From Agrobacterium genomosp. 13 str. CFBP 6927 (GTDB lineage: Bacteria > Pseudomonadota > Alphaproteobacteria > Rhizobiales > Rhizobiaceae): 64,000 nt of DNA. Location of the stretch: contig LT009757.1 of assembly GCA_900012615.1 (NCBI GenBank), forward strand, positions 176,294 through 240,293. The letters run 5' to 3'. This document shows, piece by piece, positions 8,754 to 18,770 of the stretch. Numbering within the stretch: position 1 is the stretch's first letter; each line of letters opens with the position of its first letter. The position numbers and the translations under genes were made by a program. The notes beneath the pieces were generated by a model that was not told where the DNA came from, did not search any database, and saw only the letters and a program-made list of their open reading frames with translations.

Positions 8754-9992
8754 CTATCCGGGCAGTTCCTGTCCAAGCTTGGGTTGGCGTGGGTCCTGAA
8801 GCGGCTTGCTGCGTGCAATCGCCAAAGCGAGTACAAGGACGAGGCCGCCGACGCACATCGTGGCAATCACCAGCCCTGGCCAACCGGAACGGTCCCAAAC
8901 AACGCCTCCGAATGAACCTAGCACGCTCGAACCCGCGTAATATGCGAAGAGGTAGACGGCACTTGCATGGCCACGGTAACCGAAAGCCCGACGTGTTACC
9001 CAACTCGACGCAACGGTATGCGCGCCAAAGAAGCCCGCTGTCACTACGCCGATCCCAGTTATGATCAGCCAAAGCGGCGTAGTGGCCGTCAGAAGCAATC
9101 CGACGAGCAGCATGGCGACCGGCCAGCCCAGCGTCAAACGAACACCAATTCGCCCTGCGAGCTTCCCAAAAGTCGCGGAACTTACGGAACCAACGATATA
9201 AAGAAGGAAAATCGCACCAATCTGCGAATGACTTAGCTCGTAGGGTGCAGCGCGAAGGCGAAAGGGACCATAGTTGTAAACGGTGACAAAAACTCCCATC
9301 CCGAGAAAACCGCATGCGTAGAGTGCAACAAGGACTTTGTCGGTCAGCACGATCCGATAGACCCCAATAAATCCCGAGAGTGATCGATTTGTGGGGGCAA
9401 ACCCTCTCGGTTGTGGTGCGGTAAGACAGAAGATCACCGCCGCCGTGATGCTAAACAGGCCCACTACCGCCAGAGCCCACCGCCAATCCAACCATTCGGC
9501 GGCAATTGAAACACCGAGCCGCCCAATCATTCCGCCAATTGCCGATCCCGCAATATACAAGCCGAGTGCGGGACTGATTGCCGCTGGCGTCACCTCTTCA
9601 GCCACGTAGGTCATCGCGACCGCCGGCACTCCTGCTAGTGCAATGCCAGCAATACACCGAAAAACGAGCAGGATTTCCCACGTGGGAGCTAATGCCGCTA
9701 AGGCTCCAGACAGGGCCGCGAGGATTAGCGAAACCATCAACACAGTTCGCCGCCCAAACCTATCAGCAACCCAACTTGCGAAAAGAATACCGACGGCCAT
9801 CGGGCCAGTGGCCAACGAAACGGCGAGACTTGCGCTCTGCGGTGACAAGTGAAAGGCGTTTGCAAATTCAGGTAAGAGTGGTTGCACACTGTACAAAAGC
9901 GAAAATGTCGAAAAACCAGCCATTATCATGGCTATCGACAGACGATAATATTCGGCTGTTCCCATTTGTATGAGTCGTGGTGCATCCATCAC
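8754..9992 (-). CDS. MFS transporter
   Basis: A 412-residue integral membrane protein with about 12 hydrophobic segments and the loop 2-3 signature SWVADRFGRRTVLM. It resembles the YnfM/arabinose-efflux-like group (FSLLYSVQPLLPEFANAFHLSP near the N-terminus). It likely exports a small hydrophobic compound. It precedes the broken aldehyde dehydrogenase on the same strand. Substrate unknown. Confidence 0.85.
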   Translation of the reverse strand: MMDAPRLIQMGTAEYYRLSIAMIMAGFSTFSLLYSVQPLLPEFANAFHLSPQSASLAVSLATGPMAVGILFASWVADRFGRRTVLMVSLILAALSGALAALAPTWEILLVFRCIAGIALAGVPAVAMTYVAEEVTPAAISPALGLYIAGSAIGGMIGRLGVSIAAEWLDWRWALAVVGLFSITAAVIFCLTAPQPRGFAPTNRSLSGFIGVYRIVLTDKVLVALYACGFLGMGVFVTVYNYGPFRLRAAPYELSHSQIGAIFLLYIVGSVSSATFGKLAGRIGVRLTLGWPVAMLLVGLLLTATTPLWLIITGIGVVTAGFFGAHTVASSWVTRRAFGYRGHASAVYLFAYYAGSSVLGSFGGVVWDRSGWPGLVIATMCVGGLVLVLALAIARSKPLQDPRQPKLGQELPG

Positions 9993-10227
9993 TTCACCAA
10001 AAACGTGCCTTCGCGCAACGAGTCAGCAGTGCGAAGCTCCATCGCGATGCTGCACGTCCAACCGTCCCTTCGGCAAATTAAGAAAAGTGAATTTTCGCTT
10101 CTGCGGGTAATACGCCATAGCTCGGACTTATTACGGCAGGCCAATACCCTTAGCTCAGCTTCTCAAACCGATCCCACGAAACGCACGCCAATCACTTACG
10201 GCTCGTTGAAGGACAATGACTTCATTC

Positions 10228-10608
10228 TTAAATCGGGCCGATATAGATTGCAGACTGGAGGGCGGCGATAAGCATTGTACTGTCGAAAGGTTTCTTGAAA
10301 ACTCGCTCCTTGCCCTGAAAGGCCGAGCCGGCGAGCGAAGCCATCTCCGAGTCGCCTGTAATGTAGAAAATCGGAAGTTCGGGCCGCTTGAGCGTCGTCT
10401 CGCGACCAAGTTCCACCCCATTCATATCCGGCATGGCGATATCGGTGATAAGGCAGTCGATCATTGCCAACCGGGTATCCGATAAAAGCGCCTTTGCAGA
10501 ATTGAAGGTAAAAACCTTAAATCCTTTGGATTCGAGTAGGTCGCGTAGCGCTTCCAACACTTTTGGGTCATCGTCTACGATGGCGACGGTATTTCCTCGG
10601 GCGCTCAT
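10228..10608 (-). CDS. single-domain response regulator
   Basis: A 126-residue receiver domain alone. The acidic pair is in AIVDDDPKVLEAL, the phosphoacceptor Asp in CLITDIAMPDMNG, the Thr in YITGDSE and the Lys in VFKKPFD. There is no output domain, so it acts by protein contact or as a phosphate sink. Its ATG overlaps the stop of the FixJ-like regulator upstream (ATGA), so the two are coupled. The large hybrid kinase upstream is the obvious partner. Confidence 0.88.
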   Translation of the reverse strand: MSARGNTVAIVDDDPKVLEALRDLLESKGFKVFTFNSAKALLSDTRLAMIDCLITDIAMPDMNGVELGRETTLKRPELPIFYITGDSEMASLAGSAFQGKERVFKKPFDSTMLIAALQSAIYIGPI

Positions 10609-11252
10609 TGTGGGCCTAATCCAGAATATCTGGAATGAATGATGGAAATATCTAATTTTGTCGCCATGCGCACGAGGTCCGGCAACGACGCCGCCTTCAT
10701 CTTTTGCATTACGTGCCCGCGATGAACCTGTAATGTAATTTCCGTAATGCCGAGTTCAACGGCAGCCTGCTTGTTCATGAGACCGCTTACAATGAGAGGG
10801 AGCACCTCACGCTCTCGGGGTGTAAGACTTTCAAAACGTCCCCTAAGTGCATTAAGTTCCTCTCGCTCGAGCAAGCGCTTTGTATCGAGCTCGATCGCCG
10901 CTCGTACGGCGCTTAGGAGGGCCCCTCCAGCAAATGGTTTTACCAAGAAGTCTACCGCACCAAGCTTCATCGCACTCACAGAAGACGGGATGTCTGGATT
11001 CCCGGTAAGAAACACAATCGGCGGGTGATCATGACGGTGGATTTTTGCCTGAAACTCGAGGCCGCTCATGTCCGGTAAATTGATGTCGAGGACAAGGCAA
11101 CTCGGTTGCTGGGGTCTAGGTCCTACCAAATACTCCTTTACCGATCCGAGCGCCACGCAACGAAGGCCGACGGACGCAAATAAATCGCACAAGGAGACTT
11201 GTACGGCAGGGTCGTCGTCAATAACGATGACAAGTTTTTCTCCATCCGACAC
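10605..11252 (-). CDS. FixJ/NarL-type response regulator
   Basis: DNA-binding regulator of 215 residues. The receiver (VIVIDDDPAVQVSL, CLVLDINLPDMSG, FLTGNPD, FLVKPF) is followed by a LuxR-type helix-turn-helix (LTPREREVLPLIVSGLMNKQ, then a second helix EITLQVHRGHVMQKM). The GTG at 11252 is preferred because GGAGG lies 8 bases upstream; a GTG at 11261 overlaps that ribosome site itself. It likely receives phosphate from the hybrid kinase encoded upstream and is coupled to the receiver-only gene. Confidence 0.9.
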   Translation of the reverse strand: MSDGEKLVIVIDDDPAVQVSLCDLFASVGLRCVALGSVKEYLVGPRPQQPSCLVLDINLPDMSGLEFQAKIHRHDHPPIVFLTGNPDIPSSVSAMKLGAVDFLVKPFAGGALLSAVRAAIELDTKRLLEREELNALRGRFESLTPREREVLPLIVSGLMNKQAAVELGITEITLQVHRGHVMQKMKAASLPDLVRMATKLDISIIHSRYSGLGPQ

Positions 11253-11729
11253 TGAATACACCTCCTTGGAGCAAGTGCAAAGAGCCTAACATATCTAACT
11301 ATTGCGCTGAATATTTGAACACACGAAACGAATCACCACTACACAGGCTCCCACTGGGAGAGAGTTTCGGTTGTTGAGGAGCGGCGGGTTCGACTGCATC
11401 TACCTCTCGTCAAATAAGCTATCTGCCCCCGACACCTTATTCCATTATACCTTTATGTAAGGCGTGCGCTGCGCTTACAGTGCCCGTTCTCCTTTAGCTG
11501 CGACGGAGTTTGACCCAACAGGATTTCGAACGCATGTCAGCTCCCTCGTTCGTTCTGTGTGGCATCTATTCCCAACAGGAGCCTCAGTCGCTCAAGGTAC
11601 TACACCCCGAATATTTCTCCGGCGAAAAAATAAACTCTGAGCAAAGTCGGTTCAACACCGAAGCCTTCTGTTGCACTCAATCTTGGCACGTCGATCATCA
11701 GCGGCAAGGTTACTGGAGCGCCAAGGCGC
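11253..11729. other. intergenic region between kinase and response regulators
   Basis: No supported gene. A purine-rich ribosome site for the FixJ-like gene is at 11261-11265. The long gap suggests that the regulators have their own promoter rather than reading through from the kinase. Confidence 0.5.
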
Positions 11730-14700
11730 TTACTCCTCTGTCGCTCGACTGGAACGTGATCCGGGAAGCCAGAAACCGACACTTGTACCTTGAGGTAAGC
11801 ACGGCTCCCCCCATATCCGTCCACCATAGCTTTCAACAATGGTTTTGCAGATCGCCAATCCTATTCCCAAACCTTGCTGTTTCGTCGAGTAGAACGCCTT
11901 GAAGAAACGGCCATACTCTTCTGGGGGGAGTGAGGGACCGGTATCGTTTACCAATGTTGTGACGCCACCTTGATCATCGATTTGGGTGGAGATAGCTAGA
12001 TTTTTCTCGCCTTCCTCCATTACTGACATAGCGTCAATCGCGTTAACAACCAGGTTCACGATCACCTGCTGCAACTGAATTCGATCAGCCGTAACAAGCG
12101 GCGTCATTTTCGCAAATTCAACTCGGATGCTTATCGACTTATGACGGGCCTCCGATTGCAGCAACGGAAGGGTGTCTAGCACCAATTCATTGACATTGAT
12201 GGGTTCGTGAACGGGAGCACTCTTTTTGATGAGCGCCCTAATTTTATCCAATATCTCCGAGGCGCGATGACCTTCCTCTTCGGCTCGCAGCAACGAGCGC
12301 TTGGCAGCTTCTATATTGGGTGGCGTCGAGGAAAGCCATTGCAAGCCGGCATTCGCGCTTGCAACCATCCCGACTAGAGGCTGCCGAATGTCGTGTGCGA
12401 TCCATGTTGAAAGGTGCCCAACTGTGGCGACACGGCTTGCATGGGCAAGTTCAGACTGCAGCTCACGAAACCGCCGCTCACTTTCGACGGCCTTGCGTTC
12501 TGCCATCTCACGTTGTGTCAGATCAAGAATGTAGGCTACGCCCTCGCTAGCGGGGACGTCGAATGCTGCAGCTCCAATCAGAACCCTGACCCGAGTCCCG
12601 TCGCGTCTAAAATATTCCTTCTCGCGAGGCTGCATCGCACCGGTCGTCGCGAGTTCCGACAACTCAGATTCGACTTGAGCTCGCCAATCCGGTGGCGTCA
12701 TGTCGAACCACGCTAGTCCTCGAGCAAGGTCCTCCCTGGTATATTGCGTCATTGTAAGGAACGCGTCATTCGCGTCCAAAAGTCGGCCATCCCGTCCCCA
12801 AATGAAAATGCCAATGATGTTTGAATCGACAAGTCTTCGAATTCGGGATTCTCGCTCTTTAAGATCACGAATTAAACGTACCTTATCGAGGGACGCCGCA
12901 GCCTGGGATGCCAGAAACTTTAAAACAGCAATGCAGCTGGTCGTGAACGCTCCAGGGGCCAGATTGTTCTCAATATATAGAAGCCCGACTCCGTTGCCCG
13001 CGTTTGTCAGTGGAATGCAGAGAACTGATCGAAGGCGGTTATCACGAACGTAAGGATCGTCCCTAGAGATATCCCTAATGGAAGCGTCATCGAGCACAAC
13101 CGCAGCACCAGTCCTAGCAACATAAAGGACAACCGATCGAGCGAGGCCAAACGACGATACATCGTATTCGTTTTGGTCAACTACCAACTCGTCCAGCTTA
13201 GTCGAGGCTTCGGCCACCACCCGTAACCCAGAGGCTCCCATGTCGAGCAGAAGAACCGCGCGTTCCGCACCTGAATGCTCAATTGCAGCCTTCATCACAA
13301 TGTCCACCAGCCTCTCAAGTACAGTCTCGTTGGAGACCGCCTCAAGGACTTTGATCACAGTATCGAGGTCCAAGTGCTCCAAGGAGGCCGAGCTTGTGGA
13401 TAGCTCCGAAGGCAAAGCAGAACCTTTGACTGCATCCGCCGAAAGAGCAATCTCCACATCCAATAGAGTTACCTTCGCGTCTGCACCCCATTTGTGAAAG
13501 CGAGCACGCGCTTCGCGCAATAAAAGATTACCAGTTTTCGCTAATCCACGAGCCATATAAAACCGTGCAGACGCCTCGTAAGCGACCGCCTCGTCCTGCA
13601 AGAACTCGTTTTCAACTGATAACCGGATGCTTTCCTCGTAAAGGCGTTGAGCCTCAAGATCGAGCCCGTCAAGCCGCGCGGCTTCTGCCATGACGAGCGC
13701 ATGTTTTCCGGCGAAGGTAGGTGAGCAGGTTTGTTCAAGCCATAGGCGCAACTGATCCTGGAAGCGATTGAAGCGTATGCGAAGTTCGCCATTCGATCCC
13801 TCCCCGCCTTCATGAATGCGTGCTGCGCAAGCTAAAGCGCCGTAGAATTGATAGTCGAGGTGTTCAATTTGAACTATTTTGCAGGTCCCCGTCACTACCA
13901 TGTCAAGAATACTCACAGCAGAGACGAACTCGCCAGCCAGATAGTGCAGCATCACTTTCCGAGTCCAGTAGAACCACCCCACCGTTGGAGCTCTTGCCCC
14001 GCCCAACTCCTGTTCGAAGGCAAGTTGGTCGAACTCGGCATCACTGAAGTCGGAGATGTGTAGTGTAAGGCCTCGCAAACACGCGCTGGCTCGCTCGGGC
14101 ACCAAGGCCATATCGGCACCGTCTCGATATCCGGTATTTCGAGCCCTCTCTCTTAATTCAGCCAACTCGGCGGCTTCTTGATGGAGGTCTCGCCCTCTCT
14201 GAAGCAGGGTCATCGCAATGAACGCGCAGGGAAAGCAAGCGAAGAAAATGTCACCCGCCTCAACTCCGGCCCTATACGCAGTGCGGTACCACTCAATCGA
14301 CGTGGACAACGACTGGGTCCAAGAAGAAGTGAGGCTCATTGTGTTGTAAACTCGAGCCAAGTCTACTAGCGCCTTTTGCTTTTCTGCAAGCTCGCAAGCC
14401 AATCGTACAATGTGATAGCCTTCGTCATAGCGCCCGAACGCCGGACCCATGATCCAGCCAAGCATTGCCAAACCTTGGTTAGAGGAAGGTGCTATACCGT
14501 ATTGAAAACTGATGTTTACCATCCGACAGGCGATCAAAGTTGTCAGATTGAAATCCGTGAAGAAAGCGGGTGGCCACATTTCTGCAAGTATCTTCATCAC
14601 CGCAAGCATTTCGGGATTGGTCATAGCTGGGAGCTTTGAGAAACTGGCGATTGGGCTCCCGTCCAAGGCAGTTGAGAGTGACTCGAACTCCCTTTCGACC

Positions 14701-17435
14701 TCGGATTGCTTTGGATGATCGGGAAAGTCGATGTCGAACAGGCGCAAAGCTGCCAGTCCACTTCGGACGGCAGCAAAATTGTCTGATTGGACTAGATGAA
14801 GTTCAACTTTAAGACGATAGACCGTGGCAACATGAACCTTCGTTTCGGCGAGGTGAAGAAGTTGCTCTACTAGGGCCCCTGCTTCATTGAGGTTGCCTGC
14901 CATGAACGTACATTCGGCTTTCTGCAGGGCGAGGGCGAATATTAGGTCGTAGTTGGTCTGCCATCCTTCCTCTTGGAGATATGTCATGCCCTGCGTCAGA
15001 TAGCCCATTGCCGCTACGTATGCGCTTGCAGCCTTTGCCTTAATCCCCGCGCGAAGATTCAACGATGCGGCCAGCAGCTTCGTCGGCTCATCTTTGGGAA
15101 CTGCTGCTCGGTTGAACTGGTCGACCACATCGAATAATTGGTCCTCCACATCGACGCCGTAGAACGCAACAAGCTGTGACGCAATTTCTTTATGCGTCGA
15201 GAGCCTTTCATCCTCTGAAAGCATCGCATAGGCAGCCTCTTGGACACGGTCATGGGCGAACGCATATGCCCCGTCTACCCTCACGAGCAGTCCCATTCGT
15301 AGGGCTTCCTTCAGAAGGTCTTGTGTGTCGCGCTCTCCCTTCCCAAGAACGAGATGGAACCGGTCAAGGTCAATCGAACTTCCCATGCAGGCGGCTAGTT
15401 TCAGGGCCTGCAAAGATTCACCGGAAAGTCTGTTCAATCTTGCTACCATGAGGTCTACGACGCTCTCGCTTACCTGCTTGGTCGATATCGCGTCCTCGTC
15501 CCAACACCACTCAAGCGCATTGCTATCGTAGTAGATGAGATTCTCGTCGGCCATAGCGCCAATGAATTGCAAGATGAAGAAAGGATTCCCGCCGACCTTG
15601 CTGCAAATTATCCGGGATAAGCGAGCAACTTTATTGGGCTCTGTCTCAAACAGATCGCTCAGCATCAGCGAGACGTCAGCAGGCGATATTCCAGATAGCC
15701 GAACCTCGTCGAACGGCCTATCGGCTGCGCGGATAACGTCCAGACGGTGGGTTAAAGGGTGGCTCGGGCCAACCTCGTTGTCTCGAAACGCCCCAATGAT
15801 CATCAGATGCTTGAGGTCTTCGCGTGTCGAAATGTGCGTAAAGAGATCGAGCGTGGCCAGATCAAGCCATTGCAGATCATCAAGGAACAATACCAGAGGG
15901 TGCTCCCTGGTAGCGAAAACCGCAATAAAATTCTGAAAAACGGTCATTAGACGCGTATGGGCCTCGGGCCCAGACAATACTGGAACTGATACTTGGTGGC
16001 CAATAATGGCTTCTAGTTCGGGGACTAGGTTGACCATGAGTTCGCCGTTAGTGCCAAGCGCACCGAGTAGGCTAGCTCGCCAAGTGGCTAGCTCGACCTC
16101 TTCCTTTCCAAGTAGCTGCTGGACAAGCCCCTGAAACGCCTCCGCAAAAATCGAGTAAGGTATATCGCGCTTGTATTGGTCAAATTTTCCGGTCGCAAAT
16201 AGCCCGTTAAACGGCACAAGTGCCCTCTCCAGCTCCTTGACGACGGACGTTTTCCCAACGCCAGAATATCCCGACACCAGTACAAGGTTTGAGCAACCGC
16301 TTTCAGCCATTTCGTTGAAAGCGGTGACGAGCCTCTGGACCTCTTGCTGTCTCCCGTAAAGACCTTCTGGTACCAGGAGTTCAGCAGACACATCGCCCCT
16401 GCCCAGCTCGAAGACCTCAAGAGAACTCCCGTGAAGTATGTCAGTAAGGCAGCGGTTAAGGTCTTTCTCAAGTCCCGTCGCGGTCTGGTAGCGGGCCTCG
16501 GCGGCTTTCTCCATGAGCTTCATCAAGATTGCTTCGACGGCCTCGGGAATATCGGGCCGTAACTCTCGAGGAGATTTTGGCTGCCGAGCCACATGACAAT
16601 GTATCCATTCGGCTGCGTCGTACGCGACGAAAGGCAATGACCCGGTTAAGAGCTCGTATAACGCCACCCCGAGTGAGTAGAGGTCGCTTCTTGCATCCAC
16701 TGAGCGATTCATTCGACCGGTCTGCTCAGGGGCCATGTACTGAAGGGTACCCTCGATCACCTCGGGAGGCATCGTTGTACGCCGTTCGCGCGGTAGGCGA
16801 GACGCAAGGCCAAATCCTGTAATTCGAACATCGTCGAACGTTTCGCAAACTAAGAGGTTAGCTGGTCGGATATCCTTGTGTATCAGTCCGCTGGCATGCA
16901 TTGCCGCGATAGCTCGACTGCTAGCCGCAGCCACGCGCAAGAAGTCGGCCAGGCGAACCGGGGTCCGAAGGATTTCCGAAAGCGGACGACACAGTTGGTC
17001 GTCATACGAAAGTGACCCGGATTGAGGCTCAAATCCGCGAGGCCGCAAAGCCCAGGTCGCATCCAATTGGTCCCTAATCTGGAACTCACGGCTCAGGCGT
17101 TTAAGGTATCCTCTGGCAATACCCCCGCCCGAGGGAAAGACAACAAGTAACGGTGGCTCGCCGCTTTGCAAGGCCACTCTATAAAATACTCTGTCGTCGT
17201 CAAACCAGAGTACTTCGCCATTTATCGGGTTAAGATAGTCACGGCAATCTACGGACGTCATCGCGCAAATACAAGCTTTGGTTGACTTCAAGTGATCTGC
17301 ATGAGTGGCGCGGGTTTTGCATAGTGGTCCTGCACCGGATAGAAGCCCCACGTCGAAAGGCCCGCGCTGTGCGCTTTCCATCGACATGGCAACAGGAGTT
17401 TTCTGCCTCCCTTGAGAGTTGTGCTGGGTATTCAA
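11730..17435 (-). CDS. hybrid Ser/Thr kinase-AAA ATPase-GAF-PAS-histidine kinase
   Basis: Very large signalling protein (about 1840-1900 residues). Residues below count from a TTG at 17435; the family start is more likely the ATG at 17261 (residue 59). Domains in order: Ser/Thr-kinase-like region (70-330) with IHKDIRPANLL (about 185-195) and ITGFGLA, where the DFG Asp is Gly; AAA_16 ATPase with Walker A GYSGVGKT (389-396) and Walker B LVLFLDDLQW (514-523); long helical TPR-like region; GAF (about 1370-1530); PAS (about 1535-1655); HisKA with IAHDIRQPL (His about 1681); and HATPase with NLVVNAIDAM, NDTGPS and GLGIGLA. No receiver domain of its own; the two response regulators downstream are the likely partners. 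No membrane segments, so a cytoplasmic sensor. The ligand is unknown. Confidence 0.9.
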   Translation of the reverse strand: MNTQHNSQGRQKTPVAMSMESAQRGPFDVGLLSGAGPLCKTRATHADHLKSTKACICAMTSVDCRDYLNPINGEVLWFDDDRVFYRVALQSGEPPLLVVFPSGGGIARGYLKRLSREFQIRDQLDATWALRPRGFEPQSGSLSYDDQLCRPLSEILRTPVRLADFLRVAAASSRAIAAMHASGLIHKDIRPANLLVCETFDDVRITGFGLASRLPRERRTTMPPEVIEGTLQYMAPEQTGRMNRSVDARSDLYSLGVALYELLTGSLPFVAYDAAEWIHCHVARQPKSPRELRPDIPEAVEAILMKLMEKAAEARYQTATGLEKDLNRCLTDILHGSSLEVFELGRGDVSAELLVPEGLYGRQQEVQRLVTAFNEMAESGCSNLVLVSGYSGVGKTSVVKELERALVPFNGLFATGKFDQYKRDIPYSIFAEAFQGLVQQLLGKEEVELATWRASLLGALGTNGELMVNLVPELEAIIGHQVSVPVLSGPEAHTRLMTVFQNFIAVFATREHPLVLFLDDLQWLDLATLDLFTHISTREDLKHLMIIGAFRDNEVGPSHPLTHRLDVIRAADRPFDEVRLSGISPADVSLMLSDLFETEPNKVARLSRIICSKVGGNPFFILQFIGAMADENLIYYDSNALEWCWDEDAISTKQVSESVVDLMVARLNRLSGESLQALKLAACMGSSIDLDRFHLVLGKGERDTQDLLKEALRMGLLVRVDGAYAFAHDRVQEAAYAMLSEDERLSTHKEIASQLVAFYGVDVEDQLFDVVDQFNRAAVPKDEPTKLLAASLNLRAGIKAKAASAYVAAMGYLTQGMTYLQEEGWQTNYDLIFALALQKAECTFMAGNLNEAGALVEQLLHLAETKVHVATVYRLKVELHLVQSDNFAAVRSGLAALRLFDIDFPDHPKQSEVEREFESLSTALDGSPIASFSKLPAMTNPEMLAVMKILAEMWPPAFFTDFNLTTLIACRMVNISFQYGIAPSSNQGLAMLGWIMGPAFGRYDEGYHIVRLACELAEKQKALVDLARVYNTMSLTSSWTQSLSTSIEWYRTAYRAGVEAGDIFFACFPCAFIAMTLLQRGRDLHQEAAELAELRERARNTGYRDGADMALVPERASACLRGLTLHISDFSDAEFDQLAFEQELGGARAPTVGWFYWTRKVMLHYLAGEFVSAVSILDMVVTGTCKIVQIEHLDYQFYGALACAARIHEGGEGSNGELRIRFNRFQDQLRLWLEQTCSPTFAGKHALVMAEAARLDGLDLEAQRLYEESIRLSVENEFLQDEAVAYEASARFYMARGLAKTGNLLLREARARFHKWGADAKVTLLDVEIALSADAVKGSALPSELSTSSASLEHLDLDTVIKVLEAVSNETVLERLVDIVMKAAIEHSGAERAVLLLDMGASGLRVVAEASTKLDELVVDQNEYDVSSFGLARSVVLYVARTGAAVVLDDASIRDISRDDPYVRDNRLRSVLCIPLTNAGNGVGLLYIENNLAPGAFTTSCIAVLKFLASQAAASLDKVRLIRDLKERESRIRRLVDSNIIGIFIWGRDGRLLDANDAFLTMTQYTREDLARGLAWFDMTPPDWRAQVESELSELATTGAMQPREKEYFRRDGTRVRVLIGAAAFDVPASEGVAYILDLTQREMAERKAVESERRFRELQSELAHASRVATVGHLSTWIAHDIRQPLVGMVASANAGLQWLSSTPPNIEAAKRSLLRAEEEGHRASEILDKIRALIKKSAPVHEPINVNELVLDTLPLLQSEARHKSISIRVEFAKMTPLVTADRIQLQQVIVNLVVNAIDAMSVMEEGEKNLAISTQIDDQGGVTTLVNDTGPSLPPEEYGRFFKAFYSTKQQGLGIGLAICKTIVESYGGRIWGEPCLPQGTSVGFWLPGSRSSRATEE

Positions 17436-17575
17436 CTTCGTTCCAACCAGTCATATGGCTACCTCAATTGTTGGCGCGGACGCCTCAATAAAGATCAGCA
17501 ACTACATATATGTCGATGCAGCAGGAGCGATATACGTAGATACAGCTTTCCGCGCTCGACCCATGTAGTCAATTA

Positions 17576-17594
17576 TTCCAATGAGCTATTGGAA
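17576..17594. promoter_or_regulatory. inverted repeat in divergent promoter region, possible LysR operator
   Basis: TTCCAAT-gagct-ATTGGAA, a perfect 7-base inverted repeat with a 5-base spacer. It contains the T-N11-A spacing typical of LysR boxes. It lies about 150 bases upstream of the LysR start at 17745 and between it and the divergent kinase gene. Its role is inferred from position. Confidence 0.45.
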
Positions 17595-17744
17595 CACTTA
17601 GGTAATCATAAAGTATTACTAAAATAGCCATAGGCCATCACATTATTGACGAAACGCCCCATCCGCGACAGAATAAATTCCAGCAGGAAGGGCGTCAAAT
17701 TCCGAATCCACGTAGTTCTATTACCGAACCTGATAGGCTTTAAG

Positions 17745-18686
17745 ATGAACATCCGTCAGATTGAAGCGCTCCGAGCGATTATGAAGGCCGGTTCGGCGTC
17801 TCGAGCGGCCGAAACAATGGGAATCACGCAACCCGCTGTTAGTCGCTTGATTGCGGAACTGGAGAAGGCAATCGGATTTCAGCTATTTGACAGGGTTCGC
17901 GGTCGGTTGGAACCCACAGATCAATGTCGAATGTTCTACGCCGATGTCGAGCGAACATTCGTCGGATTGGAAGTGTTGAAGCATTCGGCTTCCCAGATTC
18001 GCGAGCGCGGGCCAGGCATCGTCAGGGTTGCGAACATGCCAGGAATTGGGCTGCTAGTGGTCGCCCGAGCGGTGACGGAGTTTCGACTGCTGCACCCCGA
18101 GGTCGTCGTCTCATCGCAGTTGATGTCCACCGCTGACGTATGGACGGCACTCGGAACTGGCCAGATAGATATTGGAGTGGCTCCCAAGGAAACCGATTTA
18201 CCCCACGTCGAGTATCTTCATTTCTCTGGAGACGGCGCAATGTGCGCAATGTCGCCACGACACAGGCTCGCTTCGAACGAAGTCATCACACCGGCCGATC
18301 TCGACGGAACCGAGTACATCGCCCATACACCCGCCGCCCGAATGCGGCGCGCGATGGCCGAATTGATGGAACAGGGTGGCCATAAATTTAACGTTGTCGC
18401 TGAAACACCGATGTGCATGACATTGCTTTCGATGATCAGCAGCGGCGTCGGTGTGGGGCTTGTGAATCCAATGTCTGTTGAGGGCCTTGGAAACATAGAC
18501 GTAGTTCTGCGCCCTTTTAAACCGACTTTGCCTCTGAACTTCTTCCTGGGATATCGCACCGATACGCCGCCCTCACGCTACGTGCTTTCCATGGCCCAAT
18601 GCCTGCTAGATGCCAGGCCGATTGGCGAAACAGGTTTACCAGCGGAGCAGCGTTCATCGGAGGCTCTGCGTCAAGCAATCGCGTGA
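17745..18686 (+). CDS. LysR-family regulator, OccR/NocR-like
   Basis: A 313-residue regulator. The start is the ATG at 17745 (MNIRQIEALRAIM); the frame is open further upstream but only with a TTG start. The N-terminal helix-turn-helix (SASRAAETMGITQPAVSRL, then ELEKAIGFQLFDR) and the substrate-binding domain resemble OccR/NocR-type opine or amino-acid catabolism regulators of Agrobacterium (LLSMISSGVGVGLVNPMS near the C-terminus). No opine catabolic genes lie next to it in this window, so the target is unknown. Confidence 0.87.
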   Translation: MNIRQIEALRAIMKAGSASRAAETMGITQPAVSRLIAELEKAIGFQLFDRVRGRLEPTDQCRMFYADVERTFVGLEVLKHSASQIRERGPGIVRVANMPGIGLLVVARAVTEFRLLHPEVVVSSQLMSTADVWTALGTGQIDIGVAPKETDLPHVEYLHFSGDGAMCAMSPRHRLASNEVITPADLDGTEYIAHTPAARMRRAMAELMEQGGHKFNVVAETPMCMTLLSMISSGVGVGLVNPMSVEGLGNIDVVLRPFKPTLPLNFFLGYRTDTPPSRYVLSMAQCLLDARPIGETGLPAEQRSSEALRQAIA

Positions 18687-18770
18687 ACACGAAATTTGCT
18701 CCCAGTTCCATTTGTCTTATGCAGCTGAAGCGTCGCGATTATCGCAACCGTTTCTCCTTTCGTTCAGCAC

